Assembly (NCBI GenBank): GCA_002841945.1 | Contig: PHBI01000034.1 | Span: 1-42,648, forward strand | Reading direction: 5' to 3' | Length of the DNA: 42,648 bases | Origin: Deltaproteobacteria bacterium HGW-Deltaproteobacteria-14 | Lineage (GTDB): Bacteria; Myxococcota_A; UBA9042; PHBI01 | In this document: positions 29,301 through 42,200 of the stretch, in pieces | Numbering within the stretch: the stretch's first letter is position 1 | How the letters are laid out: each line of letters begins with the position of its first letter | Made by a program: the position numbers and the translations under genes | Notes under the pieces: generated by a model | What the model saw: the letters and a program-made list of their open reading frames with translations, nothing else | Told to the model about the DNA's origin: nothing | The model's database searches: none

Positions 29301-29920
29301 AGGGCGACGATCGCGGTGAGATCGCGCTGGCCGGTGAACGGGTGGTAGAGCAGCTCGAGGGGCTCGTCGCCGCCGGCGCCGGACTTCACGCAGTCGAGCT
29401 TGGCCGAGCAGAAGATGTCCTCGAACTCCATGGCGACGTCGAAGAAGCCCTGGGTGGCGCGGCGCGCGAGGGTGATGTCGAAGGTGACGCGGGTGTCGGC
29501 GTTGGCGTCGCAGGTCGCGGGGCGGCTCAGCGGCTGGCCGCTGGGGGCCGGGTTGATGTAGTCGACCCCGGCGACGAGGGGGGCCCCGCCCGCGTCGACC
29601 CGCTCGATGACGAGCTCGACGCGCTGCGTGGCGGCGTCGGCGTCGCACGTTCCGACGTAGCTGAGCGCGCCGGCGCCGTCCCCGTAGGCGGTCGACGAGA
29701 CGGTGCGCGTCCAGACCGTCTGGTCGTCCGCGATGACGGTGAGGGTGTACTCGACGTCGCTGACGCCGGGCAGGCTCAGGGGGGCGACGGCGATCGCGAC
29801 CCGCGAGCCTGGTCCGGAGGTGGCCGGGGGCGCCTCGCCGCACGCGGCGAGCAGGGCGAGCCCGATGAGGGGGGCGAGCGCATGCCGCAGCGCACAGGTC
29901 GACGTGGCGTCGTGCTTCAT
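26369..29920 (-). CDS. large multidomain lipoprotein (IPT-like, TSP3 and F5/8C-like domains)
   Basis: 1183 residues from the ATG at 29920, which has GGGAG upstream and gives a lipoprotein signal with lipobox LAAC ([10 protein letters not shown]). The N-terminal half is beta-rich and unrecognised, with Cys pairs. Near 565-653 is an IPT/TIG-like module ([21 protein letters not shown] ... GDYPVIVC). TSP3 calcium repeats occupy about 913-985 ([29 protein letters not shown]). A Cys-rich segment ([14 protein letters not shown]) follows. The last ~120 residues ([19 protein letters not shown] ... [18 protein letters not shown]) look like an F5/8 type C carbohydrate-binding domain. No catalytic motif. 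Likely a surface adhesin or glycan-binding protein, divergent from the giant gene at 30207. The frame is open upstream to 30766, but that part is not coding. Confidence 0.88.
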   Translation of the reverse strand: MKHDATSTCALRHALAPLIGLALLAACGEAPPATSGPGSRVAIAVAPLSLPGVSDVEYTLTVIADDQTVWTRTVSSTAYGDGAGALSYVGTCDADAATQRVELVIERVDAGGAPLVAGVDYINPAPSGQPLSRPATCDANADTRVTFDITLARRATQGFFDVAMEFEDIFCSAKLDCVKSGAGGDEPLELLYHPFTGQRDLTAIVALSCTTGPDDDATLLHMDDLNIACEDGAYFSVNPGLGPGNLDPYFPGPPNTQDLLFQAATYRGMQLNGAAKQAYWNVALGLNEAAMPTLGECHLTSAATATASAETVEGGWTRYGAAWAYVSWDVQLTDASGALLCGRHAVGGGNGVDIEYTSTDGKRFAATYDAENDTVTRHTAPEFPSGLEAPTVPVSAFTHTIDGLFTGFPASATDYEWADVTPVAGPSTHDFYFDYDGARLAGMLEGITCPALLDDDQGIHLAVSTNGGAKTWQLYMTVGGGLVSAVRNGASVDVSDLGLAQGAIALATSPSAPTTSQYLVEFSVPAGAGGFSYRVVGADQACQIPGGDTVVYGNCHQGGGIDPPVVGSPRAGQPVSGVVRPGDYVAIPGAYSEPPTIAFDGAPVDLVSMSPDTVVIQIPAGTPPGDYPVIVCLDRGACTTTIITVSGGQGPVSQPAVPVSVVDGAFTGAGPGGVYFEWGPAAPVGGTHHRFCGCGSYYDMPCMIVDWDGGTFADADRLIVYGGTADGGRLAVVGMSDGSVAAWLDGQQVSGLVGKVAESYSPWTGDTSIVLEVCLPLPWTEYVVGVTGPCPGGLCDDGVALDMTSYEGGAYTVQSPTTDPRVVMLGPGPGDDPLAAAQAVVSLGNAGDSFVVRGANLGGSAGTATFTASPTTSPASLVWSTSVVSGPIPADAVTGDFFLATGSAVVTNIVLARIGDTDQDGVADGLDNCVAVPNPGQENADGDALGDLCDNCPTIANAAQTDTDGDGYGDACDAFPSDASEWADADGDTVGDNADCNPNDVLVWQPDCSGKICGADGCGGTCGPGCAVGQVCASGGASCATETCQPSLAFPDTTDPDPTCTNVGPQASSVTSWNAIWCAGAHNFGNYAPKSFYIHWASPQRLDGVILRPQMSPNGTVRHYVQVILPGETDYTTVYNYYGYMASTGWYRLKFAEPVTTQHLRVYTASSPSWISWYMIAPMQCAN

Positions 29921-29992
29921 CCGCAACTCCCGCAAGTTCGGATCTTCTCTAAGGGGTGGGCGCGGCGAGCGAATCTTCGGAGGCTGGCGGTC

Positions 29993-30044
29993 GCCAGTGA
30001 CCCGAGTCGAAGCCCCGGCGCCTACGGAGTGTAGGCCAGTGACC
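29993..30044. repeat. GCCAGTGACC direct repeat, 42-bp spacing
   Basis: GCCAGTGACC at 29993-30002 and 30035-30044. The 42-bp period is four helical turns, as expected for paired regulator sites in the intergenic region between two divergent surface-protein genes. Confidence 0.4.
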
Positions 30045-30151
30045 ACCCCTTTGCCATTGATCTGCATTAATTTCCAGCGGGTCATGGTGCGCTGCACGAT
30101 CCGATTCCGGGATCGCCGGCTCGGTCGACCCGTGGACGGGACACGACATTT

Positions 30152-30165
30152 TTGACTACAGTCAA
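30152..30165. promoter_or_regulatory. TTGACT-AC-AGTCAA palindrome before the giant gene
   Basis: Six-base perfect arms with a 2-bp centre, preceded by a T run, 41 bp before the ATG at 30207. TTGACT could also serve as a -35, but no good -10 follows. An operator is the better reading. Confidence 0.4.
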
Positions 30166-30206
30166 TCTCCACCTTCGTCTCCGAACCACCCGGGGAGCCT
30201 CCCGCC

Positions 30207-33200
30207 ATGCTCCATCGCGTCTTCGCCGTCGCGGCGATAGTGTCTATGTCCGCCTTCCTCGCGGTTCCCTGGGCCGCGTGCGGCGGGGACAAGCCCAAGA
30301 AGGCGGGGCTGCCGCCCCGGGTCGGCCTGCTCATCGATCCGGCGATCATCGTGCTGGACTCGGTCGGCGCGACCCGCGCGCTGCACGTCGAGAGCCTGCA
30401 CGACCAGGCCGTGTCCGTCCCGGCCGAGGGCGTCAGCTTCGAGAGCGCCGACCCCGCGGTCGCCACCGTTGACGCGGACGGCGTCGTCTCGGCGGTCGCG
30501 GCCGGCAAGACGAGCGTCACCGCGCGGGTCGCCGACGGGACCCAGGCCACGGTCGACGTCCTCGTCGCGCCCGACACGACCGCTCCCCCGGCGCCCCGCG
30601 TCGACACGTACTTCACCGAGACGCCGCTGCGCGTGCAGTCGTGGATGGGGAGCGCCGAGCCCGGCAGCATCATGCGCGTGTCGGGCGCCCAGGAGCCCAT
30701 CGAGACGCGGGTCGGCGGCGACGGGCGCTTCGCGTTCACGCTGCGGTTGCACCCCCACACGCTCAACCCGGTCGCGGTCGAGATGGTCGATCAGGCCGGC
30801 AACGTCTCGGATCTTTTTGACTTTCCCATCCGCCAGGACGACACCATCGCCGACGCGGGCGCGCTGCACCACGTCGCCACCTGGCAGTTCGACGGGCTGG
30901 TGGGCGAGGTCCTGCCGCGGGCGCTCGAGGTCCGCGCGACCACCGCGCAGGGGCAGCCGCTCGCGTTTCGCGACGTCGTCTTCGAGATCGTCGAGGGGGA
31001 CGGCGCGCTGGCGCTGACCGAGGCGGGGCCGTTCGTGACGGCGGCGGCCGGCGGGCGGCTGACGGTGCGGACCGACGCGGCCGGGGTGGCGCGGGCGCGG
31101 TGGCGGCTCGGTGACGGCGACGTCGCCCCGTCGATGGTGCAGGCGCTGCTCCCGGGGGACTTCGATCTCCCGCCGGTGTTCGTCGCGAACGGGCATCTGC
31201 GCGGCAACAACGCCACGACCGTCGTCGGGCGCGTCGTCGACGAGCACCGCGCGGCCGTGCCCGGGGCGCTCGTGACGCTCTACGAGCTCGAGTGCGTCGG
31301 CTTCCAGTCGACGTGCACCGGCATGGAGACGCGCACCGACGCGCGCGGCAACTTCGAGGTGGCCTATGACGGGCCGCTCGCCCAGACGATCATCACGCAC
31401 CTGCGGATCGACGGGACGAAGGCCACCAACGGGCGCCAGTACTCGCGGCTCGACTTCGAGGTCACGATGGTACCGGGGCAGCAGAACCAGCGGATAGGCC
31501 CGTTCTATCTGCCGCAGCTGCCCGAGGGGACGGCGCCGAAGCTCGACGCGGACGGGCGGGTGACCGAGGCGTTCACCCTCGAGCGCCGGGTCGCGGCCAA
31601 CGTGCCGCCGACGCGGGTCCACGTCGCGGTGGGGACGAAGATCACCTGGCCCGAGGACCTCGCCGACGACGCCAAGCGGCTGCGGCTGATCGACATCCCG
31701 GTCAACCGGTCGCCGATGCCGCTGCCGGGCGGGCTCTTCACCCGCCACATCATCGGCCTGCAGCCGGGCAGCGTCCGCTTCGAGCCGCCGCTGCCCATCG
31801 ACATGCCGAACCTCGACCGCCTGGCGCCGGGGACCGAGGTCGCGCAGCTGTCCTACGACCATGACGCGGCGATGTTCGTGCGCTCCGGGACGTCGCGGGT
31901 CTCGGACGACGGGCTGCGGGTCGTGAGCGAGCTCGGGTCGGGGATCCGGGTGGCGGCGTGGCACCCGAGCCCGCCGCCGCCGCCGTGCGGGCCCTGCTCG
32001 GTCACCGGCAACATCAAGACCCCTCCGCCCGCCGTGCCTCCGCCGCCGGAGGAGAAGAAGAAGAAGGACCCCGACACCTGCCCCGACGGGTCCGAGAAGA
32101 TCTGCACCTGCACCACCAACGGCGTGACGGCGCGCTGCACACCGCCGAAGCCCGACGAGGACAAAAAGGAGGGCGAGCCAGACAAGCCGGACTTCGTGAT
32201 CCCGAACGTGCCTTGCGGGTGCGGGGGGCCCGGAGGGCCGGGCGGAGGCCCGCCGCCGAGCCCGCCGCCGGACGACCCCGGTGGGGACGGGCCGCCCCCC
32301 GAGGATCAGAAGGACGAGGTCGAGGTCGTCTGCGTGTGCAAGGGCGGGCTCGCGATCACCAGCCCGGCCGAGAAGGAGAAGACGATCCAGTCTGGCAAGA
32401 GCGTCGCGTTCGCGGCGACCTGCGAGGAGTCGGCGAGCAACGAGAGCATCAAGTGGAAGGTGACGAAGGTCTCGGGCGCCGGGACCGCGCAGCCGGCCAG
32501 CGGCAACGGTGCTGGACTGACCGTCGCGTTCGCGAGCAACGACACCGGCAAGTTCTCGGTCGTGGCCAGCTGCGACACCGACGAGTGCGACGGCTCCGAC
32601 ACGCGCACGATCATCGTGTCGAAGTGCGCGACGGCGGGGGCGGTGCGGGTCTGCGGCAAGACCATCGACGAGACGTCGACCGGCAAGTTCACGGTGACCG
32701 GCGACGTGACGATCGGCATGGGCAGCGGCGAGCAGTTCCTGCGCGTGTCGACGCCGGTGCAGGTCGACTCGGACGCGAAGCAGGTCACCGGTGACGGGCG
32801 CTGGTCGATGGCCACGCGCATCGGGTACCTCAAGACCTTCGACGACCTGCCCATCTACAACGGCGGGTTCCAGATCAACGGGACGAGCGGCGACATCACG
32901 TTGGTCGCGCCGCCGGTCGACAAGGACTCCGACGCGCGCTCGCTGCTCAAGGTCGCGGGCTTTCAGTGGCTCTACGGTGGCAACGCCAAGCTGTCGATGG
33001 ACGGGGTCTTCTTCGCGCTGCCCAAGATCTCGCTGTCGAACAAGCGCTACCCGACGCAGTCCTGCGGCAACAGCGACGTCTCCGGGCAGAACCCGTTCTT
33101 GCCCTGTCCCGACGACCAGCTCAACGGCACGGTGAAGCAGGAGCGGTCGCTTCAGGTCGAGGTCACCGGCGTCAAGATCGGGACCGACGGGATCGAGGTC

Positions 33201-36200
33201 GACGGCAAGATCGAGGTGAACAACGAGGTGCGGGTCGGCGCGGGCCTCAAGCTCGTGAAGCTCCTGCTCGAGTGGAACTCCGCCAAGGAGGCCTTCAAGG
33301 GCGAGGTCGCCGTGCAGTTCGGTCCGCCGGCCGCGGCGACCAAGATCGCGCTGAGCGGGTCGATCGAGAAGGGCGTGCTCAAGGAGATCGCCGGGGAGAT
33401 CACGCCGCCGAAGCCGTTTCCGTTCCCCGGGCTGCCGGGCGTGTTGGTGAAGTCGCTGGGCGGCAGCCTCACCGACCCGGGCTACTTCCTCTCCGGTGAG
33501 GGCAACCCTGGCGTTTCGTTCAACCTGGGCTTCTCGTACGGCCCGACGTTCGGCATCCCGAGCCCCTCCGGAGGCTTGAAGGAGCTGTCCTTCGCCAGCG
33601 GCAAGGTGAAGTTCTCGGGTACCATGGCGCCGGTCACCTTGACCCTCGAGGGCGAGATGGGGCTCGCCGCCGACATCACCTATGAGCCGAGGGGGTACAA
33701 GACGGTCGACGAGGGCAGCCTCGTCGACGGGTTTGCGAAGGCGACAGCGAAGATCGACTGGACCTGGTCCAAGATCTCGGCCACGGGCGATTTCACGGTG
33801 AAGAACCCCATCTTCACCGACGACGACCTCTACAAGGGCACCTTCGGCTTCATCACGCAGATCATCGCGGGCGGCGACGTCCTCGTCACCGGCCGCCTCA
33901 CCGGCAACATCTCGCTGCCGAAGCTCGACATCACCGTCGGCGGCGTGGCGCTGGCCGGCATCCCCGCGTTCTCGCTCGGGGCCGGCGACGCGGGCTTCAA
34001 GCTCTCGTCCGCGAGCGGGAGCCCGTTCTTCGCGTGGGGCACCACGAGCTTCAGCGTCCCCAACCCCAACATCTTCACCGGCCAGCCGATCGGCCTCGAC
34101 GCCAAGGTGACGTTCCGCGCGGGCCGCGGGCTCGACGTCTACATCTGCGATCGCCGCAACCACTGCGCCAACCTCGTCGAGGCCACGCCCAGCGCCACCC
34201 GGTCGGCCTCCGGGGCGCTGCCCTTCTTCGCCTGGGCCAGCGGGCCGCTGGCGGTCGGCGCGCCGGTCCGGGGCAGCTACGAGGGCGTGGACCCCGAGAT
34301 CGAGGTCCCGGCGGGCGCCGACTCCCTGACCTTCGGCGTCGACCACGTGGGCGAGCTGCGCTTCGACATCGCGCTGCCGAGCGGCGTGGTCATCGGCTTC
34401 AGCGCGCCCGCGACGACCCCCGCCGACGGGGACGCGTTCTACATCGGCGGCTTCCCGCCGGGCCGCGCGAGCTGGACCGTGCCGAACCCGGCCCCCGGCA
34501 CCTATCGCCTGACGAACTTCAGCGACCCCGACGCGGCGCGCGAGGTGTTCGCCTCGATCTCCGCGCCGCCCCCCGCGCTCGCCTTCGACGAGCCCTTCGA
34601 GTCCACGGGCGACGGCGTCACCGTGGCGTGGGCCCTCGACGAGCCGGCCGACGGCGGCGAGATCAGCCTGTCCTACGGCCCCACTCGGGACCGTGCGGGC
34701 GCCATCGCCTTCGCGTCGGTCCCGCTCGACGGCCCGGCCTCCGTCGTCTGGGACACGTCCAACGTCGCGCCAGGCGCCTACTTCATCTTCGCCGACGTCT
34801 TCGACGCCAGCGACCGCGTCGTGCGCATCGCGTCGCGCTCGGTCGTCTGCGTCGGGCGCGCCGTCGCGGACAACGCCCTCGCTCCGTCGCTGGTCCGCGT
34901 GGCCGGCGACGGCGACGCCGCCGAGGTCACCTGGCTCGCCGGCGACGGCGCCGACTACCACACCGTGGCCGCGTCCCCCGTCGGCCGACCCGACCTCGCG
35001 CCCGTCACCGCGACGGCCCAGGGCGGCGCCACCCAGGCGACGCTCTCGGGCCTCGACCCAGATGTCGCCTACGTGATCGCCGTGACCGCCACGCGCGAGT
35101 CCGACGGCGCACAGGCCGCGAGCGCCGGCGTGTCGTTCGGGGGCAGCGGCGCGCAGTTCGTCACCGAGCCGCCGGTCGCCCTGATGGTCGACGAGGAGTG
35201 GTTCTACGCCCCGCTCGTGGTCGACGCGGGCGCCGACCCGCAGGCCGCCTTCGTCCTGACCGGGGCCCCGCCGGAGATGGTGTTCGACACCGCGGCCGGC
35301 GGCTACTTCTTCACGCCGGAGCCGAGCCACGTCGGCCAGCGCTACGACGTCGTCCTGCAGTGGGTCAGCGGCCTCGGCGTGGTGCGGGCCGAGCAGCGGT
35401 TCACGCTGAGCATCGGGGGCGAGCGCGCGGCGCGCTCGCCGGAGCTCGTCACGCGACCGGAGGGTGTGGGCGTCATCGGCGAGGCGTGGACCTGGCCGCT
35501 CGAGGGGCGGGCCTACTTCGGGCAGCCCAGCTTCGCGCTCGTCGCGGGTCCGGCGGGGGCGAGCCTCGATCCGGACGGGGTCGTCCGCTGGACGCCGACC
35601 GCGGGCGAGGTGATCGACGCGCGCGGCGAGGTGGCGGTCGTGGTCGAGGTCCGAGACGAGCTCGGGCTCGCGACCGAGGTCGGCGCGGTGGTCTCCTTCG
35701 CCGACGCCGACGGTGACGGCCTCACGACGGCGTGGGAGCTCGCGTCGGGGCTCGACCCGTTCGCTCCCGACGACAGCGGCGCGGACCCCGACGGCGACGG
35801 GCTCGACCAGCTCGCGGAGCAGGCCCGCGGCACCCGCGGCGATCGCTCCGACAGCGACGGCGACGGGCTCGCGGACGGCGCCGAGACCACGACCAGCCCG
35901 CGCTCCGGCGACAGCGACGGCGACGGGATCGACGACGGCACGGAGCTCACCGCCGGCACCGACGCGATGGCGGCCGACAGCGACGGCGACGGCGTCCCCG
36001 ACGCCGAAGAGATCGCCCGCGGTCTCGACCCGAGCGACGCCACGGACAGCGACGGCGACGGCCTCGCCGACGATCTCGAGGTCACCCTCAACAGCGACCC
36101 GGCGCTGGCGGACACCGACGGCGACGGCTGCGACGACGCCACCGAGCGCACCCTCGGCACCGATCCCCGGGCCACCGACAGCGACGGCGACGGCGCGGCC

Positions 36201-39200
36201 GACTGCGCCGAGGTCGCCGCCGGCAGCGATCCCCTGCGCTCCGCCGGAGACTCCGATCGCGACGGCCTCTCCGACGATCTCGAGCGGACCCTCGGGACCA
36301 ACCCCTTCAACGAGGACTCCGACGGCGACGGCTTCGACGACGGGCTCGAGGTGTCGCTCGACACCGACCCCCTGCGCGACCTGTCCAAGCCGGACATCGG
36401 CGAGGTGCCGCGCCCGGACGTCCCGATCATCATGGTCGGCGTCAGCGGCAAGCAGGTCCTGCCCGGCGGCGAGGTCGTGGACGTCGGCGACATCCTCATC
36501 CTGCGCGACGACGACCTCGACGGCGCCGACGACCCCTACGAGCGCCTGCACGGCTACGACCCGGGCGACCCCGAGGACGGCGCCAGCGACGACGACGGCG
36601 ACGGCCTCCCGCTGTGGTGGGAGTCGCGCCTCGGCACCGATCCGCGCGCCGCCGACAGCGACGGCGACGGCGTCCCGGACGGCCAGGAGCTCGTCGACGG
36701 GACCGATCCCACCGATCCCCAGGACTTCGCCGAGGGCGGGCCGGTCGTGTCGCTGACGTCGCGGCCCGGTCAGCTCGTGCTGCGCAGTCACAGCATGCTC
36801 GGCCCAGCGCGCGCTCCGCTGACGATCATCGGCGCCCGCGCCGACGGTTCGCTCGTCGACGTCACGGCCGGGGCGCGCGGCACGACCTACACCATCGAGC
36901 CGACCGCCGCGGGCGTCGTCTCGGCCGACGGCGTCGTGACGGCGCAGCTCGGCTACGAGGGCCCGCTGAGCGTCACCGCGAGCAACCTCGGCGAGAGCGT
37001 CACCGCGAGCGGCTCGGTCAGCATCTTCGCGCCGACGACCGTCGCGACGGTGCGCCTGCCCGGTTATCCAGGTCGCATCGCCCTCGCCGGGGACCGCCTC
37101 GCGGTGGCGCAGGGCAAGAACGTCCACGTCATCGACGTCCGCGTGCGCACGAGCCCGATCCTGGGCGCCGCCCTGCCGCTCGGCTTCAGCGTCGTGGGCG
37201 TCGACCTCGAGGGCACCCTCGCGATCGCGGCCCTCGGGAGCGGCGGCGTCGCGCTGGCGGACGTCAGCGACATCGAGGAGCCGCGGCTCCTCGCGCGCAT
37301 CGACGTCGGCGCGAGCGTCGCGGCGGCCGCGATCGGCGACGACGGGCGCCTGTACCTCGCGACCAGCGCCGGGCTGCGCGTCGTCGACCCGGCGCGGCCC
37401 GAGCTGCCGAAGGTCGAGCGCGCGGGCGCCCTCGTCGACGGCCGCGTCATCGCCGTCTACGAGCCCGACCTGGCGTTCACCCACATCGACCGCCACCACG
37501 ACCGCCTCGCGGCGGCCTTCGGGACCAGCGGCGACGTCATCCTGTTTCAGATCCTCGCGGTCGGGACGGTGGTCGAGCTGGATCGCGGCACGGTGGGCGC
37601 GCTCATCTACGACCTCGCGCTGCAGGGCACCAACGTGTTCGCCGGCAACCTCAACAACGGCATCCGCCGCCTGGGCCTCGGGCCGACGGCGGCGCCGCTG
37701 GTCATCGGCTCGTCGACGTTCTTCGTCGAGCGCCTGGCGCTGGCGGGCCCTTACGTCTTGGCGAGCAACCGGACGACGACGCCGGTCTCGGCGTCGCTGC
37801 TGATCGGCGACCAGCCAGACGACATCATCCTCAAGGGCAACCTCGAGCACCACATGGACGCCCAGGGGATGGCCGCGGACAGCGTCTATTACTACATCTC
37901 CGGCGCTCGCGACGGCGGCGTGGTCGACATCGCGCGCTATCTCGCGCCCAACGACCTGCTCGGCGTGCCCCCGGTGGTCAGCGCGGTGACGCCCGCGCCG
38001 GGCAGCGAGATCCTCGAGGGCGCCGATCTGCGCTTCGAGGTCGACGCCCAGGACGACGTCGCCGTGGCCGGCCTGACGCTGACGATCGACGGCGTCGAGG
38101 CCGCGCAGTTCGTCGAGACCGCCACGCCGCCCTATGTCGCGACGACCCGCGCGCCCGCGGTCGACGTGCCCCAGGAGCTCCTGCTGGGCGCCTCGGCGGT
38201 CGATCTCGGCGGCAACGTCGGCGAGCTCGAGCCCTATCCGATCAGCGTCGTGCCGGTCGTCGACCTCGAGCCCCCCAGCGTCGCCTTGGTCGAGCCCCTC
38301 GATCAGGAGTACGTCGCCGACGGCGGCACGCTGAACGTGCGGGTCAACGCCTTCGACAACCACGCGGTCCGGCGCGTGACGCTCTACATCGACGACGTCG
38401 AGGCGGGCGTGGACGACGCGCCGCCCTGGGCGTTCACGGTGCAGCTCCCCGAGAGCGCGCCCGACGACACGGTGTCGGTCCGGGTCGTGGCCCTCGACTA
38501 CGGCGACAACACGGCCTCCGCGACATCGCGGGTCCTGCTCTCGGGGGTCGACCTGGTCGCCGAGGGCGTCGAGGTCATCTCTGCGGCCGACGGCACCTGG
38601 GACGGCCAGCGCGTGCTCGTCAAGGGCGGCACGGTCGCGATCGACGGCCCCCACGCCTTCGACGTGCTGCGCGTCGGGCGCGGCGGCGTCCTCGCGCACT
38701 CGGAGACCACCGCCAGCGCCGTCTACGGGCTCGACGTCTCCGCCGAGGAGATCGGCGTGCACCAGCTCGGCGCGATCGACGTCACCGGGCGCGGCTACCT
38801 CGGCGACTGCGCCGTCGGGGACCCCAGCTGCTCCAACGGCGCGCACAGCGACGGGAACACCGACGGCGGCGCCAAGCGCTTCACCGGTGGCTCCCACGGT
38901 GGTGTGGGCGGCGGCGCGGAGGCCGACACGGCGCCGACCTACGACGCGTTCGACGCCCCGACGCAGCCTGGCGGCGGCGGCGGCTACGGCAACAGCGGCA
39001 ACTGGCCCGGCGGCGACGGCGGCGGCGTCATGGCGCTCAGCGCGGCGACGCTCGTCCTCAACGGGGCCATCCGCGCTGACGGCGGTGTGCCGCCGATCGC
39101 CGCGACCCAGGCAGGGGGCGGCGCTGGCGGCAGCGTGCGCATCACCGTCGACGCGATCCGCGGCGGCGGCCGGATCACGGCCAACGGGGGCGTTACGGCG

Positions 39201-42200
39201 CGTGGCGGGTCGGGCGGCGGCGGGCGCGTGGCGATCGCGTTCAGCGACGCGGACGACTTCGACCTCGGGCGTATCAGCGCGCGCCCCGGCGCTGGCGGCG
39301 AGCGCCCCGCGGGCGGTCCGGGCACGGTCTACCTCGCCGAGAGCGGCGCGCCCGTCCGGCTCGTCATCGACGACGGCGGGCTGTCCGCCGGCGTCGACGA
39401 CCGCGCGCTGACCTACGCCGCGGCCACCGAGACCTTGAACTTCGCCGGCGAGCTGATCGTCCGTGGCGCGACGCGCCTCGTCCTGACGCGGCCGCTGGCG
39501 GTGGACCGCCTCCGCCTCGAGGACCGCGCGGTCCTGACGCAGCTGCAGACGACGGCCGGTGCTGCCTTCGCGCTCGACGTGACCGCCGACGCGATCGACG
39601 TCGGGCCCGAGGCCGCCATCGACGTGACCGGGCGCGGCTACATCGGAGATTGCCGGCCCGGCCAACCGACCTGCTCCTCGGGTGGCTACACCCAGGGCAA
39701 CTCCGGCGGGGGCTCCGGGCGCTACTCGGGCGGCTCCCACGGGGGGGTCGGCGGCGGCCCAGCGCCGGCAGCGACCTATGACGGCCTCGACGCGCCATCC
39801 GAGCCGGGCGGCGGCGGCGGGTACGGCGCCAGCGGCAACTGGCCTGGCGCCGACGGTGGCGGCGTCGTTCGGATCGCCGCTGACACCCTGACCCTCGACG
39901 GGACCATCCGCGCCGACGGCGACGTGCCCGAGCTCGCCACCACCCAGGCCGGCGGCGGCGCAGGTGGCTCCGTGCACATCGTCGCGGGCACCCTCGCCGG
40001 GACGGGTTGGATCGTCGCCGACGGCGGCACCACCCCGCGGGGTGGCAGCGGCGGCGGCGGTCGCGTCGCGGTCCACTACGACAGCGCGACCTTCGACCTG
40101 TCGCACATCGCGGCGCGGGCTGGCGCTCCCGGTGAGGTCTCATCGGGCAGCGCGGGCACCGTATATCTGAGCGAGGCGGGCACCGCGGCCATGATCGTCA
40201 TCGACGACGGCGGCACCTCGGGCGGGGTGGACGTGCGCGCGCTCGGCGACGCCACCAGCGACGAGCCGCTGGTCCTCGGCCAGAGCCTCACCGTCAAGGG
40301 GACCACCCGCCTGGTGCTGACCCGGCCGCTCCAGGTCGGCACGCTCATCCTCGAGGACCAGGCGGTCCTGACCCACCCGCAGACGACCGCGACGGCGGCC
40401 TACGCCCTCGACATCACCGCGGACACGCTGGTCATCGGCGCCGGCGCCGCGATCGACGTCTCCGGCCGCGGCTACCTCGGCGACTGCCGCCCCGGGAAAC
40501 CGAACTGCAGCGGCGGTGGCCTGACCGACGGCAACGGCCCCAATGGCGCCAAGCGCTACTCGGGCGGCTCGCACGGCGGCGTCGGGGGCGTGGCCCTGGG
40601 CGCCGCGCCGCCCTATGACGGCCTCGACGCGCCGATCCAAGCGGGCGGCGGCGGTGGCTACGGCAACAGCGGCAACTGGCCCGGCGGCGACGGCGGCGGC
40701 GTGGTGCGGCTCAACGTCCAGACCCTCGTCCTCGACGGCGCGATCCGCGCCGACGGCGACGTCCCCGAGTTCGACGCGACCGAGGCGGGCGGTGGCGCAG
40801 GCGGCGCCGTGCACATCGTGACGGCGAGCCTCTCCGGTACCGGTCGCGTCTCGGCCGATGGTGCCACGAGCCCTCGCGGTGGCACCGGCGGCGGCGGGCG
40901 GGTCGCGGTCCTCTTCGAGCAGCCGACGACCTTCGGGCTGGATCAGCTGACGGCGTGGCCGGGCGAGGCGGTCGAGCGACCGGCGGGCGGACCCGGGACG
41001 GTGTGGTTCCAGCGCTCGGGGGCGCCGGCGACCGTCGTCATCGATGACGGCGGCCGCTCGTCCAACGTCGACGATCGCGCCCTCGGCGCCGCCATCTCGA
41101 GCGAGGCCCTCGACCTCGCGGGTGGCACCTTGATCGTCTCGGGCACGTCGGGCCTGCTGCTCACGCGCCCGCTGGTCCTGGGCAGCCTGCGCGTCGAGGG
41201 GCAGGCGCTGCTCACCCACGCGCAGAGCGACGCGACGCTCGAGGCTGGGCTCAGCGTCGAGGCGGACGCGATCGTCATCGCGTTGGGCGCGCGGGTCGAC
41301 GTCACCGGGCGCGGCTACCTCGGAGACTGCCAGCCCGGCGTCACGGGGTGCTCTGCGGGCGGCTACACCGTCGGCAACGCGCAGGGCGGCGCGGCGCACT
41401 ACGCGGGCGGCTCGCACGGCGGCCTCGGCGGCGGCGCGCGCGGGTTCTCCTACGGGGACCTCCTCGCGCCCACCACCCTCGGCGGCGGGGGCGGCTACGG
41501 CAGCAGCGGCAACTGGGCTGGCGGCGACGGCGGGGGCCGGGTGCGGCTGGTCGCGGACGCGATCACCCTCGACGGCGCGATCATCGCGGACGGCGACGCC
41601 CCGGCCGAGGATCCGAGCCCCAGCCGCGGTGGCGGTGGCGCTGGCGGTTCGGTGTGGATCACCGCCGCCGTCAGCCTGACCGGCGCGGGCGGTGTCAGCG
41701 CCAGCGGCGCCCCCGGCGACCCCGCGGGCGCCACCTCCTCCGGCGGCGCGGGCGGTCGCGTGCGGGTCGACGCGCCGAGCTTGTTGGTCTTCGACTCCGC
41801 CAACGTCTGGGCGAGCGGCGCGGCTGGCGCGGGCGGTGCGGGTGGGCCAGGCACGGTCCTTCTCGCGCAAGGGGGCGTCCTCACGCTGATCCTCGACAAC
41901 GCCGGGATGACCCACGTGAACGACACGGCGCCGTGGCTCGAGCCTGGCCCGGACGCGATCGTGTTCGACGGGGGCGTGCAGATCCGCGACGGCGCCAAGG
42001 TCGCGCTCACCCTGCCCGCGACGGTGGACACCCTCACGATCGGGGACGGCGGCGTCCTGGCCCACCGGCCGACGACGCCGGCGGCCGAGTACGCCCTCGT
42101 GGTCACCTCGGTCGGCCCGGCGGCGATCGACGCCGGTGGCGTCATCGACGTGCTCGGGCGCGGCTACAGCGGCGACTGTCAGCCGAGCGACCCGGCGTGC

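Noticed and set aside
29921..30766. N-terminal extension of the large minus-strand lipoprotein by 282 codons
   Set aside because: The extension crosses the intergenic region and the start of the divergent giant gene. The internal ATG at 29920 has a Shine-Dalgarno sequence and a lipoprotein signal.
30162..40106. An antisense frame open for 3314 codons on the minus strand
   Set aside because: It mirrors the giant plus-strand gene. GC-rich codons leave few stops on the opposite strand, and its translation is Arg/Asp/Val/Ala-rich low complexity with no domains.
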